Source: Siphonodentalium dalli (lineage: Eukaryota > Mollusca > Scaphopoda > Gadilida > Siphonodentaliidae). From it: 64,000 nt of DNA. Both the position numbers and the translations under genes were made by a program. Position 1 is the first letter of the stretch. Every line of letters begins with the position of its first letter. Location: positions 60,596,025 to 60,660,024 of the forward strand of contig CP136068.1 of the NCBI GenBank assembly GCA_032622095.1, given 5' to 3'. Under the pieces are notes generated by a model. It was not told where the DNA came from and did not search any database. It saw only the letters and a program-made list of their open reading frames with translations. Shown in pieces: positions 1 through 13,296 of the stretch.

Positions 1-1987
1 GGAACTCATATAAGAGTGGACAGGGAGGAACTCATATAAGAGTGGACAGGGAGGAACTCATATAAGAGTGGACAGGGAGGAACTCATATAAGAGTGGACA
101 GGCTGGAACTCATATAAGAGTGGACAGGGAGCAAATCATATAAGAGTGGACAGGCAGGAACTCATATAAGAGTGGACAGGCAGGAACTCATATAAGTGTG
201 GACAGGGAGGAACTCATAAGAGTGGACAGAGAGGAACTCATATAAGAGTGGACAGGCAGGAACTCATATAAGAGTGAACAGGGAGGAACTCATATACGAG
301 TGGACAGGGAGAAACTCATATAAGAGTGGACATGCAGGAACTCATATTAGAGTGGACATGGATGAACTCATATAAGATGGACTGGGAGGAACTCATATTA
401 GAGTGGACAGGGAGGAACTCATAAGAGTGGACAGGGAGGAACACATATAAGAGTGGACAGGGAGGAACTCATATAAGAGTGGACAGGGATGAACTCATAT
501 AAGAGTGGACAGGGAGGAACTCATATAAGAGTGGACAGGTAGGAACTCATATAAGAGTGGACAGGGAGGAACTCATATAAGAGTTGACAGGCAGGAACTC
601 ATATAAGAGTGGACAGGCTGGAACTCATATAAGAGTGGACAGGGAGGATCTCAAATAAGAGTGGACAGGGAGGAACTCATATAAGAGTGGAAAGGGAGGA
701 ACTCATATAAGAGTGGACAGGGAGGAACTCATATAAGAGTGGACAGGGAGGAACTCATATTAGAGTGGACAGGGAGGAACTCATAAGAGTGGACAGGGAG
801 GAACTCATATAAGAGTGGACAGGGAGGAACTCATATAAGAGTGGACAGGCTGGAACTCATATAAGAGTGGACAGGGAGGATCTCAAATAAGAGTGGACAG
901 GGAGGAACTCATATAACAGTGGACAGGGAAGAACTCATATAAGAGTGGACATGCAGGAATTCATATAAGAGTGGACAGGCTGGGACTCATATAATAGTGG
1001 ACAGGCAACAACTCATATACGAGTGGACTGGGAGGAACTCATATAAGAGTGGAAAATGAGGAACTCATATAAGAGTGGACAGACTGGAACTCATATAATA
1101 GTGGACAGGCAGCAACTCATATAAGAGTGGACAATGAGGGACTCATATAAGAGTCGACAATGAGGAACTCATATAAGAGTGGACAAGGAGGAACTCATAT
1201 AAGAGTGGACAAGGAGGAATTCATATAAGAGTGGACAGTCAGAAACTCATATAAGAGTGGACAGGGAAGAACTCATATAAGAGTGGACAGACAGCAACTC
1301 ATATAAGAGTGGACATGGATGAACTCATATACTAGTGGCAGGCAGCAACTCATATACTAGTGGACAGGGAGGAACTCATATAAGAGTGGACAGGCAGGAA
1401 CTCATATAAGATTGGACAGTCAGCAACTCATATTAGAGTGGACAGGGAGGAACTCACAAGAGTGGACAAGGAGGAACTCATATAAGAGTGGACAGGGAGG
1501 AACTCATATAAGAGTGGACAGGCTGGAACTCATATAAGAGTGGACATGGATGAACTCATATACTAGTGGCAGGCAGTAACTCATATACGAGTGGACAGGG
1601 AGGAACTCATATAAGAGTGGACAGGCAGGAACTCATATAAGAGTGGACAGTCAGCAACTCATATAAGAGTGGACAGGGAGGAACTCATATAAGAGTGGAC
1701 AGGGAGAAACTCATATAAGAGTGGACAGGGAGGAACTCATATAAGAGTGGACAGACATCAACTCCTATAAGAGTGGACATGGATGAACTCATATAAGAGT
1801 GGCAGGCAGCAACTCATATAAGAGTGGACAGAGAGGAACTCATATAAGAGTGGACATGGAGGAACTCATATAAGAGTGGACAGTGGGAACTCATATAAGA
1901 GTGGACAGGGAGGAACTCATAAGAGTAGACAGGGGGAACCCATAAAAGAGTGGACAGGCAGGAACTCTTATAAGAGTGGACAGGGAG

Positions 1988-2226
1988 GAACTCATAAAAG
2001 AGTGGACAGGGAGCAACTCATAAAAGAGTGGACAGGGAGCAACTCATAAAAGAGTGGACAGGGAGCAACTCATAAAAGAGTGGACAGGGAGCAACTCATA
2101 AAAGAGTGGACAGGGAGCAACTCATAAAAGAGTGGACAGGGAGCAACTCATAAAAGAGTGGACAGGGAGCAACTCATAAAAGAGTGGACAGGGAGCAACT
2201 CATTAAAGATTGGACAGGGAGCAACT
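1988..2226 (+). repeat. Homogenised sub-array of CATAAAAGAG monomers
   Basis: About eight successive 26-bp units share the variant centre CATAAAAGAG and the junction GGGAGCAACT, with almost no differences among them. This is a recent local amplification of one monomer type inside the mixed array. Equivalent sub-arrays recur at about 4698-4936 (the same block shifted by 2710 bp), 6321-6484, 9205-9425, 24835-25020 and 27025-27215. Confidence 0.85.
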
Positions 2227-4697
2227 CATATAAGAGTGGACAGGGAGCAAATCATATAAGAGTGGACAGGCAGGAACTCATATAAGAGTGGACAGGCAGG
2301 AACTCATATAAGTGTGGACAGGGAGGAACTCATAAGAGCGGACAGAGAGGAACTCATATAAGAGTGGACAGGCAGGAACTCATATAAGAGTGAACAGGGA
2401 GGAACTCATATACGAGTGGACAGGGAGGAACTCATATAAGAGTGGACATGCAGGAACTCATATTAGAGTGGACATGGATGAACTCATATAAGATGGACTG
2501 GGAGGAACTCATATTAGAGTGGACAGGGAGGAACTCATAAGAGTGGACAGGGAGGAACTCATATAAGAGTGGATAGGGAGGAACTCATATAAGAGTGGAC
2601 AGGGAGGAACTCATATAAGAGTGGACAGGGAGGAACTCATATAAGAGTGGACAGGTAGGAACTCATATAAGAGTGGACAGGGAGGAACTCATATAAGAGT
2701 GGACAGGCAGGAACTCATATAAGAGTGGACAGGCTGGAACTCATATAAGAGTGGACAGGGAGGATCTCAAATAAGAGTGAACAGGGAGGAACTCATATAA
2801 GAGTGGAAAGGGAGGAACTCATATAAGAGTGGACAGGGAGGAACTCATATAAGAGTGGACAGGGAGGAACTCATATTAGAGTGGACAGGGAGGAACTCAT
2901 AAGAGTGGACAGGGAGGAACTCATATAAAAGTGGACAGGGAGGAACTCATATAAGAGTGGACAGGCTGGAACTCATATAAGAGTGGACAGGGAGGATCTC
3001 AAATAAGAGTGGACAGGGAGGAACTCATATAACAGTAGACAGGGAAGAACTCATATAAGAGTGGACATGCAGGAATTCATATAAGAGTGGACAGGCTGGG
3101 ACTCATATAATAGTGGACAGGCAACAACTCATATAAGAGTGGACTGTGAGGAACTCATATAAGAGTGGAAAATGAGGAACTCATATAAGAGTGGACAGGC
3201 TGGGACTCATATAATAGTGGACAGGCAACAACTCATATAAGAGTGGACTGTGAGGAACTCATATAAGAGTGGAAAATGAGGGACTCATATAAGAGTGGAC
3301 AATGAGGGACTCATATAAGAGTCGACAATGAGGATCTCATATAAGAGTGGACAAGGAGGAACTCATATAAGAGTGGACAAGGAGGAATTCATATAAGAGT
3401 GGACAGTCAGCAACTCATATAAGAGTGGACAGGGAGGAACTCATATAAGAGTGGACAGACAGCAACTCATATAAGAGTGGACATGGATGAACTCATATAC
3501 TAGTGGCAGGCAGCAACTCATATACTAGTGGACAGGGAGGAACTCATATAAGAGTGGACTGGCAGGAACTCATATAAGATTGGACAGTCAGCAACTCATA
3601 TTAGAGTGGACAGGGAGGAACTCATAAGAGTGGACAGGGAGGAACTCATATAAAAGTGGACAGGCTGAAACCCATATAAGAGTGGACATGGATGAACTCA
3701 TATACTAGTGGTAGGCAGTAACTCATATACGAGTGGACAGGGAGGAACTCATATAAGAGTGGACAGGCAGGAACACATATAAGAGTGGACAGTCAGCAAC
3801 TCATATTAGAGTGGACATGGATGAACTCATATACTAGTGGCAGGCAGTAACTCATATAAGAGTGGACAGGGAGGAACTCATATAAGAGTGGATAGGCAGG
3901 AACTCATATAAGAGTGGACAGTCAGCAACTCATATAAGAGTGGACAGGGAGGAACTCATATAAGAGTGGACAGGGAGAAACTCATATAAGAGTGGACAGG
4001 GAGGAACTCATATAAGAGTGGACAGACAGCAACTCATATAAGAGTGGACATGGATGAACTCATATACTAGTGGACAGGGAGGAACTCATATAAGAGTGGA
4101 CTGGCAGGAACTCATATAAGAGTGGACTGGCAGGAACTCATATAAGATTGGACAGTCAGCAACTCATATTAGAGTGGACAGGGAGGAACTCATAAGAGTG
4201 GACAGGGAGGAACTCATATAAAAGTGGACAGGCTGAAACCCATATAAGAGTGGACATGGATGAACTCATATACTAGTGGTAGGCAGTAACTCATATACGA
4301 GTGGACAGGGAGGAACTCATATAAGAGTGGACAGGCAGGAACACATATAAGAGTGGACAGTCAGCAACTCATATTAGAGTGGACATGGATGAACTCATAT
4401 ACTAGTGGCAGGCAGTAACTCATATACGAGTGGACAGGGAGGAACTCATATAAGAGTGGATAGGCAGGAACTCATATAAGAGTGGACAGTCAGCAACTCA
4501 TATAAGAGTGGACAGGCAGCAACTCATATAAGAGTGGACAGGGAGGAACTCATATAAGAGTGGACATGGAGGAACTCATATAAGAGTGGACAGTGGGAAC
4601 TCATATAAGAGTGGACAGGGAGGAACTCATAAGAGTAGACAGGGGGAACCCATATAAGAGTGGACAGGCAGGAACTCTTATAAGAGTGGACAGGGAG

Positions 4698-4936
4698 GAA
4701 CTCATAAAAGAGTGGACAGGGAGCAACTCATAAAAGAGTGGACAGGGAGCAACTCATAAAAGAGTGGACAGGGAGCAACTCATAAAAGAGTGGACAGGGA
4801 GCAACTCATAAAAGAGTGGACAGGGAGTAACTCATAAAAGAGTGGACAGGGAGCAACTCATAAAAGAGTGGACAGGGAGCAACTCATAAAAGAGTGGACA
4901 GGGAGCAACTCATAAAAGATTGGACAGGGAGCAACT
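4698..4936 (+). repeat. Second copy of CATAAAAGAG sub-array
   Basis: Copy of the 1988-2226 sub-array displaced by 2710 bp. The variant unit ending in AAAGATTGGACAGGG closes both (2201-2220 and 4911-4930), so the sub-array travelled as part of a larger duplicated block and did not arise twice. Confidence 0.8.
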
Positions 4937-7900
4937 CATATAAGAGTGGACAGGGAGCAAATCATATAAGAGTGGACAGGCAGGAACTCATAAGAGTGGA
5001 CAGGGAGGAACTCATATAAGAGTGGACAGGGAGGAACTCATATAAGAGTGGACAGGCTGGAACTCATATAAGAGTGGACAGGGAGGATCTCAAATAAGAG
5101 TGGACAGGGAAGAACTCATATAACAGTCGACAGGGAAGAACTCATATAAGAGTGGACATGCAGGAATTCATATAAGAGTGGACAGGCTGGGACTCATATA
5201 ATAGTGGACAGGCAACAACTCATATAAGAGTGGACTGTGAGGAACTCATATAAGAGTGGAAAATGAGGAACTCATATAAGAGTGGACAGACTGGAACTCA
5301 TATAATAGTGGACAGGCAGCAACTCATATAAGAGTGGACAATGAGGGACTCATATAAGAGTCGACAATGAGGATCTCATATAAGAGTGGACAAGGAGGAA
5401 CACATATAAGAGTGGACAAGGAGGAATTCATATAAGAGTGGACAGTCTGCAACTCATATAAGAGTGGACAGGGAGGAACTCATATAAGAGTGGACAGACA
5501 GCAACTCATATAAGAGTGGACATGGATGAACTCATATACTAGTGGCAGGCAGCAACTCATATACTAGTGGACAGGGAGGAACTCATATAAGAGTGGACTG
5601 GCAGGAACTCATATAAGATTGGACAGTAAGCAACTCATATTAGAGTGGACAGGGAGGAACTCATAAGAGTGGACAGGGACTCATATAAGAGTGGACAGGG
5701 AGGAACTCATATAAGAGTGGACAGGCTGAAACCCATATAAGAGTGGACATGGATGAACTCATATACTAGTGGCAGGCAGTAACTCATATACGAGTGGACA
5801 GGGAGGAACTCATATAAGAGTGGACAGGCAGGAACACATATAAGAGTGGACAGTCAGCAACTCATATAAGAGTGGACAGGGAGGAACTCATATAAGAGTG
5901 GACAGGGAGAAACTCATATAAGAGTGGACAGGGAGGAACTCGTATAAGAGTGGACAGACATCAACTCATATAAGAGTGGACATGGATGAACTCATATAAG
6001 AGTGGCAGGCAGCAACTCATCTAAGAGTGGACAGGGAGGAACTCATATAAGAGTGGACATGGAGGAAGTCATATAAGAGTTGACAGGGAGGAACTCATAT
6101 AAGAGTTGACAGGGAGGAACTCATAAGAGTAGACAGGGGCAACCCATATAAGAGTGGACAGGCAGGAACTCTTATAAGAGTGGACAGGGAGGAACTCATA
6201 TAAGAGTGGACATGGAGAAACTCGTATAGGAGTGGACAGGGAGGAACTCATATAAGAGTGGACTGGGAGGAACTCATATAAGAGTGGACTGGGAGGAACT
6301 CGTATAAGAGTGGACAGGCAGGAACACATAAAAGAGTGGACAGGGAGCAACTCATATTAGAGTGGACAGGGAGCAACTCATATTAGAGTGGACAGGGAGC
6401 AACTCATAAAAGAGTGGACAGGGAGCAACTCATAAAAGAGTGGACAGGGAGCAACTCATAAAAGAGTGGACAGGGAGCAAATCATATAAGAGTGGACAGG
6501 CAGGAACTCATATAAGAGTGGACAGGCAGGAACTCATATAAGTGTGGACAGGGAGAAACTCATAAGAGTGGACAGAGAGGAACTCATATAAGAGTGGACA
6601 GGCATGAACTCATATAAGAGTGAACAGGGAGGAACTCATATACGAGTGGACAGGGAGGAACTCATATAAGAGTGGACATGCAGGAACTCATATTAGAGTG
6701 GACATGGAGGAACTCATATAAGATGGACAGGGAGGAACTCATATTAGAGTGGACAGGGAGGAACTCATAAGAGTTGACAGGGAGGAACTCATATAACAGT
6801 GGACAGGGAGGAACTCATATAAGAGTGGACAGGGATGAACTCATATAAGAGTGGACAGGGAGGAACTCATATAAGAGTGGACAGGTAGGAACTCATATAA
6901 GAGTGGACAGGGAGGAACTCATATAAGAGTGGACAGGCAGGAACTCATATAAGAGTGGACAGGCTGGAACTCATATAAGAGTGGACAGGGAGGAACTCAT
7001 ATAAGAGTGGACAGGGAGGAACTCATATAAGAGTGGAAAGGGAGGAACTCATATAAGAGTGGACAGGGAGGAACTCATATAAGAGTGGACAGGGAGGAAC
7101 TCATATTAGAGTGGACAGGGAGGAACTCATAAGAGTGGACAGGGAGGAACTCATATAAGAGTGGACAGGGAGGAACTCATATAAGAGTGGACAGGCTGGA
7201 ACTCATATAAGAGTGGACAGGGAGGATCTCAAATAAGAGTGGACAGGGAGGAACTCATATAACAGTGGACAGGGAAGAACTCATATAAGATTTGGACATG
7301 CAGGAATTCATATAAGAGTGGATAGGCTGGGACTCATATAATAGTGGACAGGCAACAACTCATATAAGAGTGGACTGGGAGGAACTCATATAAGAGTGGA
7401 AAATGAGGAACTCATATAAGAGTGGACAGACTGGAACTCATATAATAGTGGACAGGCAGCAACTCATATAAGAGTGGACAATGAGGGACTCATATAAGAG
7501 TGGACAATGAGGAACTCATATAAGAGTGGACAAGGAGGAACTCATATAAGAGTGGACATGGAGGAATACATATAAGGGTGGACAGTCAGCAACTCATATA
7601 AGAGTGGACAGGGAGGAACTCATATAAGAGTGGACAGACAGCAACTCATATAAGAGTGGACATGATTGAACTCATATACTAGTGGCAGGCAGCAACTCAT
7701 ATACTAGTGGACAGGGAGGAACTCATATAAGAGTGGACAGGGAGGAACTCATATAAGAGTGGACAGGCTGGAACTCATATAAGAGTGGACAGGGAGGATC
7801 TCAAATAAGAGTGGACAGGGAGGAACTCATATAACAGTGGACAGGGAAGAACTCATATAAGAGTGGACATGCAGGAATTCATATAAGAGTGGACAGGGAG

Positions 7901-10900
7901 GAACAGGGAGGAACTCATAAGAGTGGACAGGGAGGAACTCATATAATTGTCGACAGGGAGGAACTCATATAAGAGTGGACAGGCTGGAACTCATATAAGA
8001 GTGGACAGGGAGGATCTCAAATAAGAGTGGACAGGGAGGAACTCATATAACAGTGGACAGGGAAGAACTCATATAAGAGTGGACATGCAGGAATCATATA
8101 AGAGTGGACTGGCTGGTACTCATATAATAGTGGACAGGCAACAACTCATATAAGAGTGGACTGGGAGGAACTCATATAAGAGTGGACAATGAGGGACTCA
8201 TATCAGAGTGGACAATGAGGAACTCATATAAGAGTGTACTGTGAGGAACTCATATAAGAGTGGACAGGGACGAACTAATATAAGAGTGGACAAGGATGAA
8301 TTCATATAAGAGTGGACATGCAGCAACTCATATAAGAGTGGACAGGGAGGAACTCATATAAGAGTGGACAGACAGCAACTCATATAAGAGTGGACATGGA
8401 TGAACTCTTATACTAGTGGCAGGCAGCAACTCATATACTATTGGACAGGGAGGAACTCATATAAGAGTGGACAGGCAGGAACTCATATACGAGTGGACAG
8501 TAAGGAACTCATATAAGAGTGGACAGGGAGCAACTCATAAAAGAGTGGACAGGGAGCAACTCATATAAGAGTGGACAGGGAGCAACTCATATAAGAGTGG
8601 ACACGCAGGAACTCATATAAGAGTGGACAGGGAGGAACTCATATAAGAGTGGACAGGGAGGAACTCATATAAGAGTGGACAGGGAGGAACTCATATAAGA
8701 GTGGACAGACATCAACTCATATAAGAGTGGACATGGATGAACTCATATAAGAGTGGCAGGCAGCAACTCATATAAGAGTGGACAGGGAGGAACTCATATA
8801 AGAGTGGACAGGGAGGAACTCATATAAGAGTGGACAGACATCAACTCATATAAGAGTGGACATGGATGAACTCATATAAGAGTGGCAGGCAGCAACTCAT
8901 ATAAGAGTGGACAGGGAGGAACTCATATAAGAGCGGACATGGAGGAACTCATATAAGAGTGGACAGGGGGGAACCCATATAAGAGTGGGCAGGCAGGAAC
9001 TCATATAAGAGTGGGCAGTGAGGAACTCATATAAGAGTGGACATGGAGAAACTCATATAAGAGTGGACAGGGAGGAACTCATATAAGAGTGGACTGGGAG
9101 GAACTCATATAAGAGTGGACTGGGAGGAACTCGTATAAGAGTGGACTGGGAGGAACTCGTATAAGAGTGGACAGGCAGGAACACAATATAAGAGTGGACA
9201 GGGAGCAACTCATATTAGAGTGGACAGGGAGCAACTCATAAAAGAGTGGACAGGGAGCAACTCATAAAAGAGTGGACAGGGAGCAACTCATAAAAGAGTG
9301 GACAGGGAGCAACTCATAAAAGAGTGGACATTGAGCAACTCATAAAAGAGTGGACAGGGGGCAACTCATAAAAGAGTGGACAGGGAGCAACTCATAAAAG
9401 AGTGGACAGGGAGCAACTCATATAAGAGTGGACAGGGAGCAAATCATATAAGAGTGGACAGGCAGGAACTCATATAAGAGTGGACAGGCAGGAACTCATA
9501 TAAGTGTGGACAGGGAGGAACTCATAAGAGTGGACAGAGAGGAACTCATATAAGAGTGGACAGGCAGGAACTCATATAAGAGTGAACAGGGAGGAACTCA
9601 TATACGAGTGGACAGGGAGGAACTCATATAAGAGTGGACATGCAGGAACTCATATTAGAGTGGACGTGGAGGAACTCATATAAGATGGACAGGGAGGAAC
9701 TCATATTATAGTGGACAGGGAGGAACTCATAAGAGTGGACAGGGAGGAACTCATATAAGAGTGGACAGGGAGGAACTCATATAATAGTGGACAGGGGGGA
9801 ACTCATATAAGAGTGGACAGGGAGGAACTCATATAAGAGTGGACAGGTAGGAACTCATATAAGAGTGGACAGGGAGGAACTCATATAAGAGTGGACAGGC
9901 AGGAACTCATATAAGAGTGGACAGGCTGGAACTCATATAAGAGTGGACAGGGAGGATCTCAAATAAGCGTGGACAGGGATGAACTCATATAAGAGTGGAC
10001 AGGGAGGAACTCATATAATAGTGGACAGGGGGAACTCATATAAGAGTGGACAGGGAGGAACTCATATAAGCGTGGACAGGCTGGAACTCATAAGAGTGGA
10101 CAGGCTGGAACTCATAAGAGTGGACAGGCAGGAACTCATATAAGATTGGACAGGGAGGAACTCATAAGAGTGGACATGGAGGAACTCATAAGAGTGGACA
10201 GGCTGGAACTCATATACGAGTGGACAGGCAGCAACTCATATAAGAGTGGACAGGGAGGAACTCATATACGAGAGGACAGGGAGGAACTAATATAAGAGTG
10301 GACAGGGAGGAACTCATATAAGAGTGGACAGGGAGGAACTCACATAAAAGTGGACAGGGCGGAACTCATATAAGAGTGGACAGGGAGGAACTCATATAAG
10401 AGTGGACAGGGAGAAAACCATATAAGAGTGGACAGGCAGGAACTCATATAAGAGTGGACAGGCAGGAACTCATATAAGAGTGGACAAGGGTGAATTCATA
10501 TAAGAGTGGACATGCAGGAACTCATATAAGAGTGGACAGTCAGCAACTCATATAAGAGTGGACAGGGAGGAACTCATATAACAGTATACAGGTCCAACTC
10601 ATATAAGAGTGGACAGGGAGGAACGCATATAAGAGTGGGCAGGCAGGAACTGATATAAGAGTGGACAGTCAGCAACTCATAAGAGTTGACAGGGAGGAAC
10701 TCATATAAGAGTGTACGGACAGCAACTCATATAAGAGTGGACATGGATGAACTCATATAATAGTGGCAGGCAGCAACTCATATAAGAGTGGACAAGGAGG
10801 AACTCATATAAGAGTGGACAGTCAGCAACTCATAAGAGTGGACAAGGAGGAACTCATATAAGAGTGGACAGGGAGGAACTCATAAGAGTAGACAGGGGGA

Positions 10901-10908
10901 ACTCATAT

Positions 10909-10914
10909 AAGAGT
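10909..10914 (+). repeat. Target-site duplication, left copy (AAGAGT)
   Basis: AAGAGT lies directly before the element's first base. The identical hexamer follows its last base at 20610-20615. In intact satellite copies (e.g. 63408-63413) the hexamer is present once in the same context. Confidence 0.93.
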
Positions 10915-11243
10915 AGTAGTATAGCAAGAGTATTCTAGTATACCGTTTGACTTGACTTTGCTCCCCTCCTGATCCTGAGCTAACCAGGGTTATAGGTCAC
11001 GCCGCGTGGGTGTATATCGGTGAAGGTTATCGCCATAATAATCGTGACGGGTACCACTAGGTCAAGGACGAACAAAATATTTCCGCAACAAGTGAGCGAC
11101 GGTTATCACGAGAATAGCGCGTGATCGGGGGGCTAGTACGTGTAGGTTATATATATCTATTCGGCCAAGGTTATCACCATAATAGCGCGTAAACAACGCG
11201 CGTACGTCTAGGTCCCGGGCAAACAATTCGGCGAAGGTTATCA
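10915..11243 (+). repeat. Left terminal inverted repeat
   Basis: Pairs with 20281-20609 in reverse complement. Differences seen are few: CCAGGGTTATAGG against CCAAGGTTATAGG, GTGACGGG against GTGGCGGG, one G in a G run near 11131, and GGCGAAGG against GGTGAAGG. Beyond about 11240 the arms diverge because they hold different numbers of internal sub-repeats. In Polintons such ends are the integrase substrate and the presumed start points of protein-primed replication. Confidence 0.93.
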
Positions 11244-11312
11244 CCAGAATAGCGCGTCACGTGTACGTCTATGTAAAAAAAATATTTCCACAACAAATCG
11301 GCAGGGCACGGA
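11023..11312 (+). repeat. Sub-terminal repeats, left end
   Basis: Four units starting GGTTATCRCC or GGTTATCACG followed by an AATAGCGCGT-like box, at about 11023, 11101, 11167 and 11234, spaced 66-78 bp. AAATATTTCC and CAACAA blocks lie between them. The first three fall inside the paired arm and the fourth straddles its inner end. They could be protein-binding iterons for the replication or integration machinery; this is inference. Confidence 0.8.
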
Positions 11313-11507
11313 GCCAAGGTTTTAATGGGATAGGGTATAACTGAACGATAAATGCGGTAGGGTTTGTACTACAGCACCTGGTAAATAATTGTTAATTAGT
11401 AGACAGAGATAGACTATAAAACGCCAGGTATCCGTTAATTAGATGACGTTTATATTTTGAGTAAAAACAATTTCGTTTAGTGTGTGTGTATCGGTTTAAT
11501 GGGGTAG

Positions 11508-11515
11508 TATAAATA
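11508..11515 (+). promoter_or_regulatory. Possible TATA box (TATAAATA)
   Basis: TATAAATA facing inward from the left end, upstream of the zinc-finger/polymerase gene. It is one of two candidates in this non-coding stretch; the motif alone supports it. Confidence 0.3.
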
Positions 11516-11624
11516 TGTTCGGCTCACGAGAACAAATACTATAACCGGCTGAAGCTATATCACTGACGCCCGTTTCGTTTGGTCTGACGCCAATAAAGAG
11601 GGTGGGTATATATGAAAGGTTCAG

Positions 11625-11632
11625 TATATAAA
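11625..11632 (+). promoter_or_regulatory. Possible TATA box (TATATAAA)
   Basis: TATATAAA facing the polymerase gene, with CCAAT at 11590-11594 about 30 bp upstream. The same octamer occurs on the opposite strand before several genes of the right-hand cluster, which favours a real promoter element. A GTATGT donor-like site follows at 11781, consistent with a 5' untranslated exon ending there. Confidence 0.45.
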
Positions 11633-12498
11633 CGTCGGATGGATACTGTTACACAATAACGGGAATATATTTCCAACTATATATGTTCTAATATATAGTT
11701 ATTTAGTTTTAGTTAATAAAAGTTGGATCACAATTGTTTTAAATCAGGAAGTATTCTATTAAGGATAAACACAAAACCAGGTATGTATATTTATATTTAT
11801 TCAATTGTCTTTATTTCCGGAAGTCTTGTTCAATCATAGTTTTGAGAATATATACCTCAAACCACTGTTACAATCTTATTGGGGGGTACTAACTTATAAA
11901 TACACACGAGTATGGATAACTGACCTCTTTGACCCACGAAGATAACTCTATTAATAAGTTCGATCAGCTTGTGTGTCCACGCCAAATTTTAATCCCCAAT
12001 ACTCCAGCTCCCTCTGCAGAGGTAGGGTTTCAATATTCTTCAAAGTCAGAGCCGCATTTAATAAGTTTTAGAATTAGAAGTAGATAATGCCTTGTAGTAT
12101 CGTCTTTTGCGGGTCCTGCTTGTTTGACCTTTCTTTTCTCGGTAGTACTAGGTAGGGCGTTATAAGTGGAAGGCAAAGAATCAATAGTAGAATTAAAGCT
12201 GCTGGACGTTAATGGCAAGCTTTTATTAGTAGTACATATCTGTCAGAAGTTGCTGGTAAGCTCTCACTAGAAGTACAAGGTGCAGTAAATCCATATGTAT
12301 ATGACAAGCTGTCTGAAGTTGATGCAATAGTAATAGGGTACTAAATCCCCTACTAGAAATAGAATATACTACAGATGTGTTGCAATGTGGCAGCAAGATC
12401 AGAGGAATCCTGATCGCTTATTACTATACATACAGATACCTCTATAGTGCGGGTGCCAGAAGGTTATGAATTGTGATTATATATAGTGAACAGAGAAA

Positions 12499-12805
12499 AT
12501 GTTGGCACACACCTATAAGTCTAACACCTATATAATTGCGATGGAAATAATACCAGGCAACAGCTTATGTATGCACCGATCTATTTTAGTCTTAATTATC
12601 ATTGTGTACGTATCCCAGCTAATATATTGTAGAGTGAGGCGCAATGCCAAAAAATGTTGGCACGGACCAATAAGTCGAGCACCCAGATAATTGCCAGGAA
12701 ATACTGCCAGGTAATTGGCGTATGTATGCTCTGATCTATGTTAGTCTTAATAATCCTTGTGTATGTATGTCGGGAGCCAATATATATATATATTGTAGCG
12801 GGTTT
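12499..12805 (+). repeat. Diverged ~155-bp tandem direct repeat
   Basis: Unit 1 (12499-12653) and unit 2 (12654 to about 12805) both begin ATGTTGGCAC. They share in order a GATAATTGC/TATAATTGC box, CAGG, TATGTATGC, GATCTAT, TTAGTCTTAAT and ATATATTGTAG. Substitutions and small indels show the duplication is older than the terminal repeats' present state. No protein is supported in either unit. Confidence 0.65.
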
Positions 12806-12917
12806 AGTCTACTTTCCTATGCAGGTAAACTAACACTACAGAGTTTGCAAAATCGGACGACAGAAATACGAGCTTTATTGTCAACAGGCGGAATTTCTAA
12901 ACGGAAATAACACAATG

Positions 12918-13296
12918 GTATGTATAATTAAAAAAAAAAAAAAAATTTGTTTAAAAAAAAAAAAAAATTCAAAATGTTTTTTTTCTTCAAAAATTTATGT
13001 TTTCAAAAAAAAAAAAAATTTGGTTTTCAAAAAAAAAAAAAAAAAAAAAAAAATTCAAATTTTTTTTTTCTCAACAATATAGTCATGTGATATATCAAAT
13101 TACTCGTCTCGACGTATCGACTACAACGCAGCAATTTTTATCAAAATTGTATGTATATATTTGGAATTATTTAAAGAAATGTTATAACACTATTTCCAAA
13201 TGCTAGACGTTGGGGTTATATTACTCCCCTATATCAAAGTGTTTTTATCGTTTTTTTTTTTACCTTCTTCTTCTTACTCCTTTTATTCCCTTTTAG
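12918..13296 (+). other. Predicted intron with A and T homopolymer cluster
   Basis: Bounded by GTATGT after an ATG and by a pyrimidine-rich tract ending TTTTAG. Between 12929 and 13062 it holds several runs of 8 to more than 25 A or T, separated by TTTG, TTCAAA and similar short motifs, plus TTC/CTT-rich sequence near the acceptor. Open frames here are low complexity. Confidence 0.5.

Larger units (their letters stand above)
1..10914 (+). repeat. 26-bp tandem satellite, left array
   Basis: Continuous head-to-tail satellite. The commonest unit is 26 bp (positions 1-26; core CATATAAGAGTGGACAGG, preceded by GGAACT). A 24-bp unit in which CATATAAG becomes CATAAG is frequent (e.g. around 205-235 and 415-440), and 24-25-bp forms with AGTGGCAGGCAG also occur. 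Variation concentrates in the centre (CATATAAG, CATATACG, CATATTAG, CATAAAAG, CATATACT) and in the junction bases (GGGA, GGCA, GGCT, ATGA, GTCA). No unique sequence and no gene is present. The array continues beyond the left edge of the window and ends at the mobile element, with the last six bases forming the target-site duplication. Open frames here are repeat artefacts. Confidence 0.97.
11313..12498. other. Non-coding left interior of the element
   Basis: AT-rich DNA with no convincing reading frame on either strand. It holds the two TATA candidates above and an AG|GTATGT splice-donor-like site at 11781. A short - strand frame at 12030-12218 has no recognisable domain. Probably promoter, 5' untranslated sequence and intron, or decayed remains of a lost gene. 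Confidence 0.5.

Noticed and set aside
1-10914. Open reading frames of 60-93 codons inside the satellite (e.g. 6069-6350 and many on the right side)
   Set aside because: Three 26-bp units equal 26 codons, so any frame without a stop in the unit stays open. The proteins are 26-residue periodic, lack any domain, and break whenever a 24-bp unit shifts the frame.
11062-11244. 60-codon frame in the left terminal repeat
   Set aside because: It lies wholly within the inverted repeat and its sub-repeats. The peptide has no recognisable feature.
12030-12218. Possible - strand gene of 62 codons in the left interior (Ser/Thr-rich, then a basic and a hydrophobic segment)
   Set aside because: No known domain and no start context; I looked for integrase signatures (zinc-binding HHCC, DDE spacing, chromodomain) and found none.
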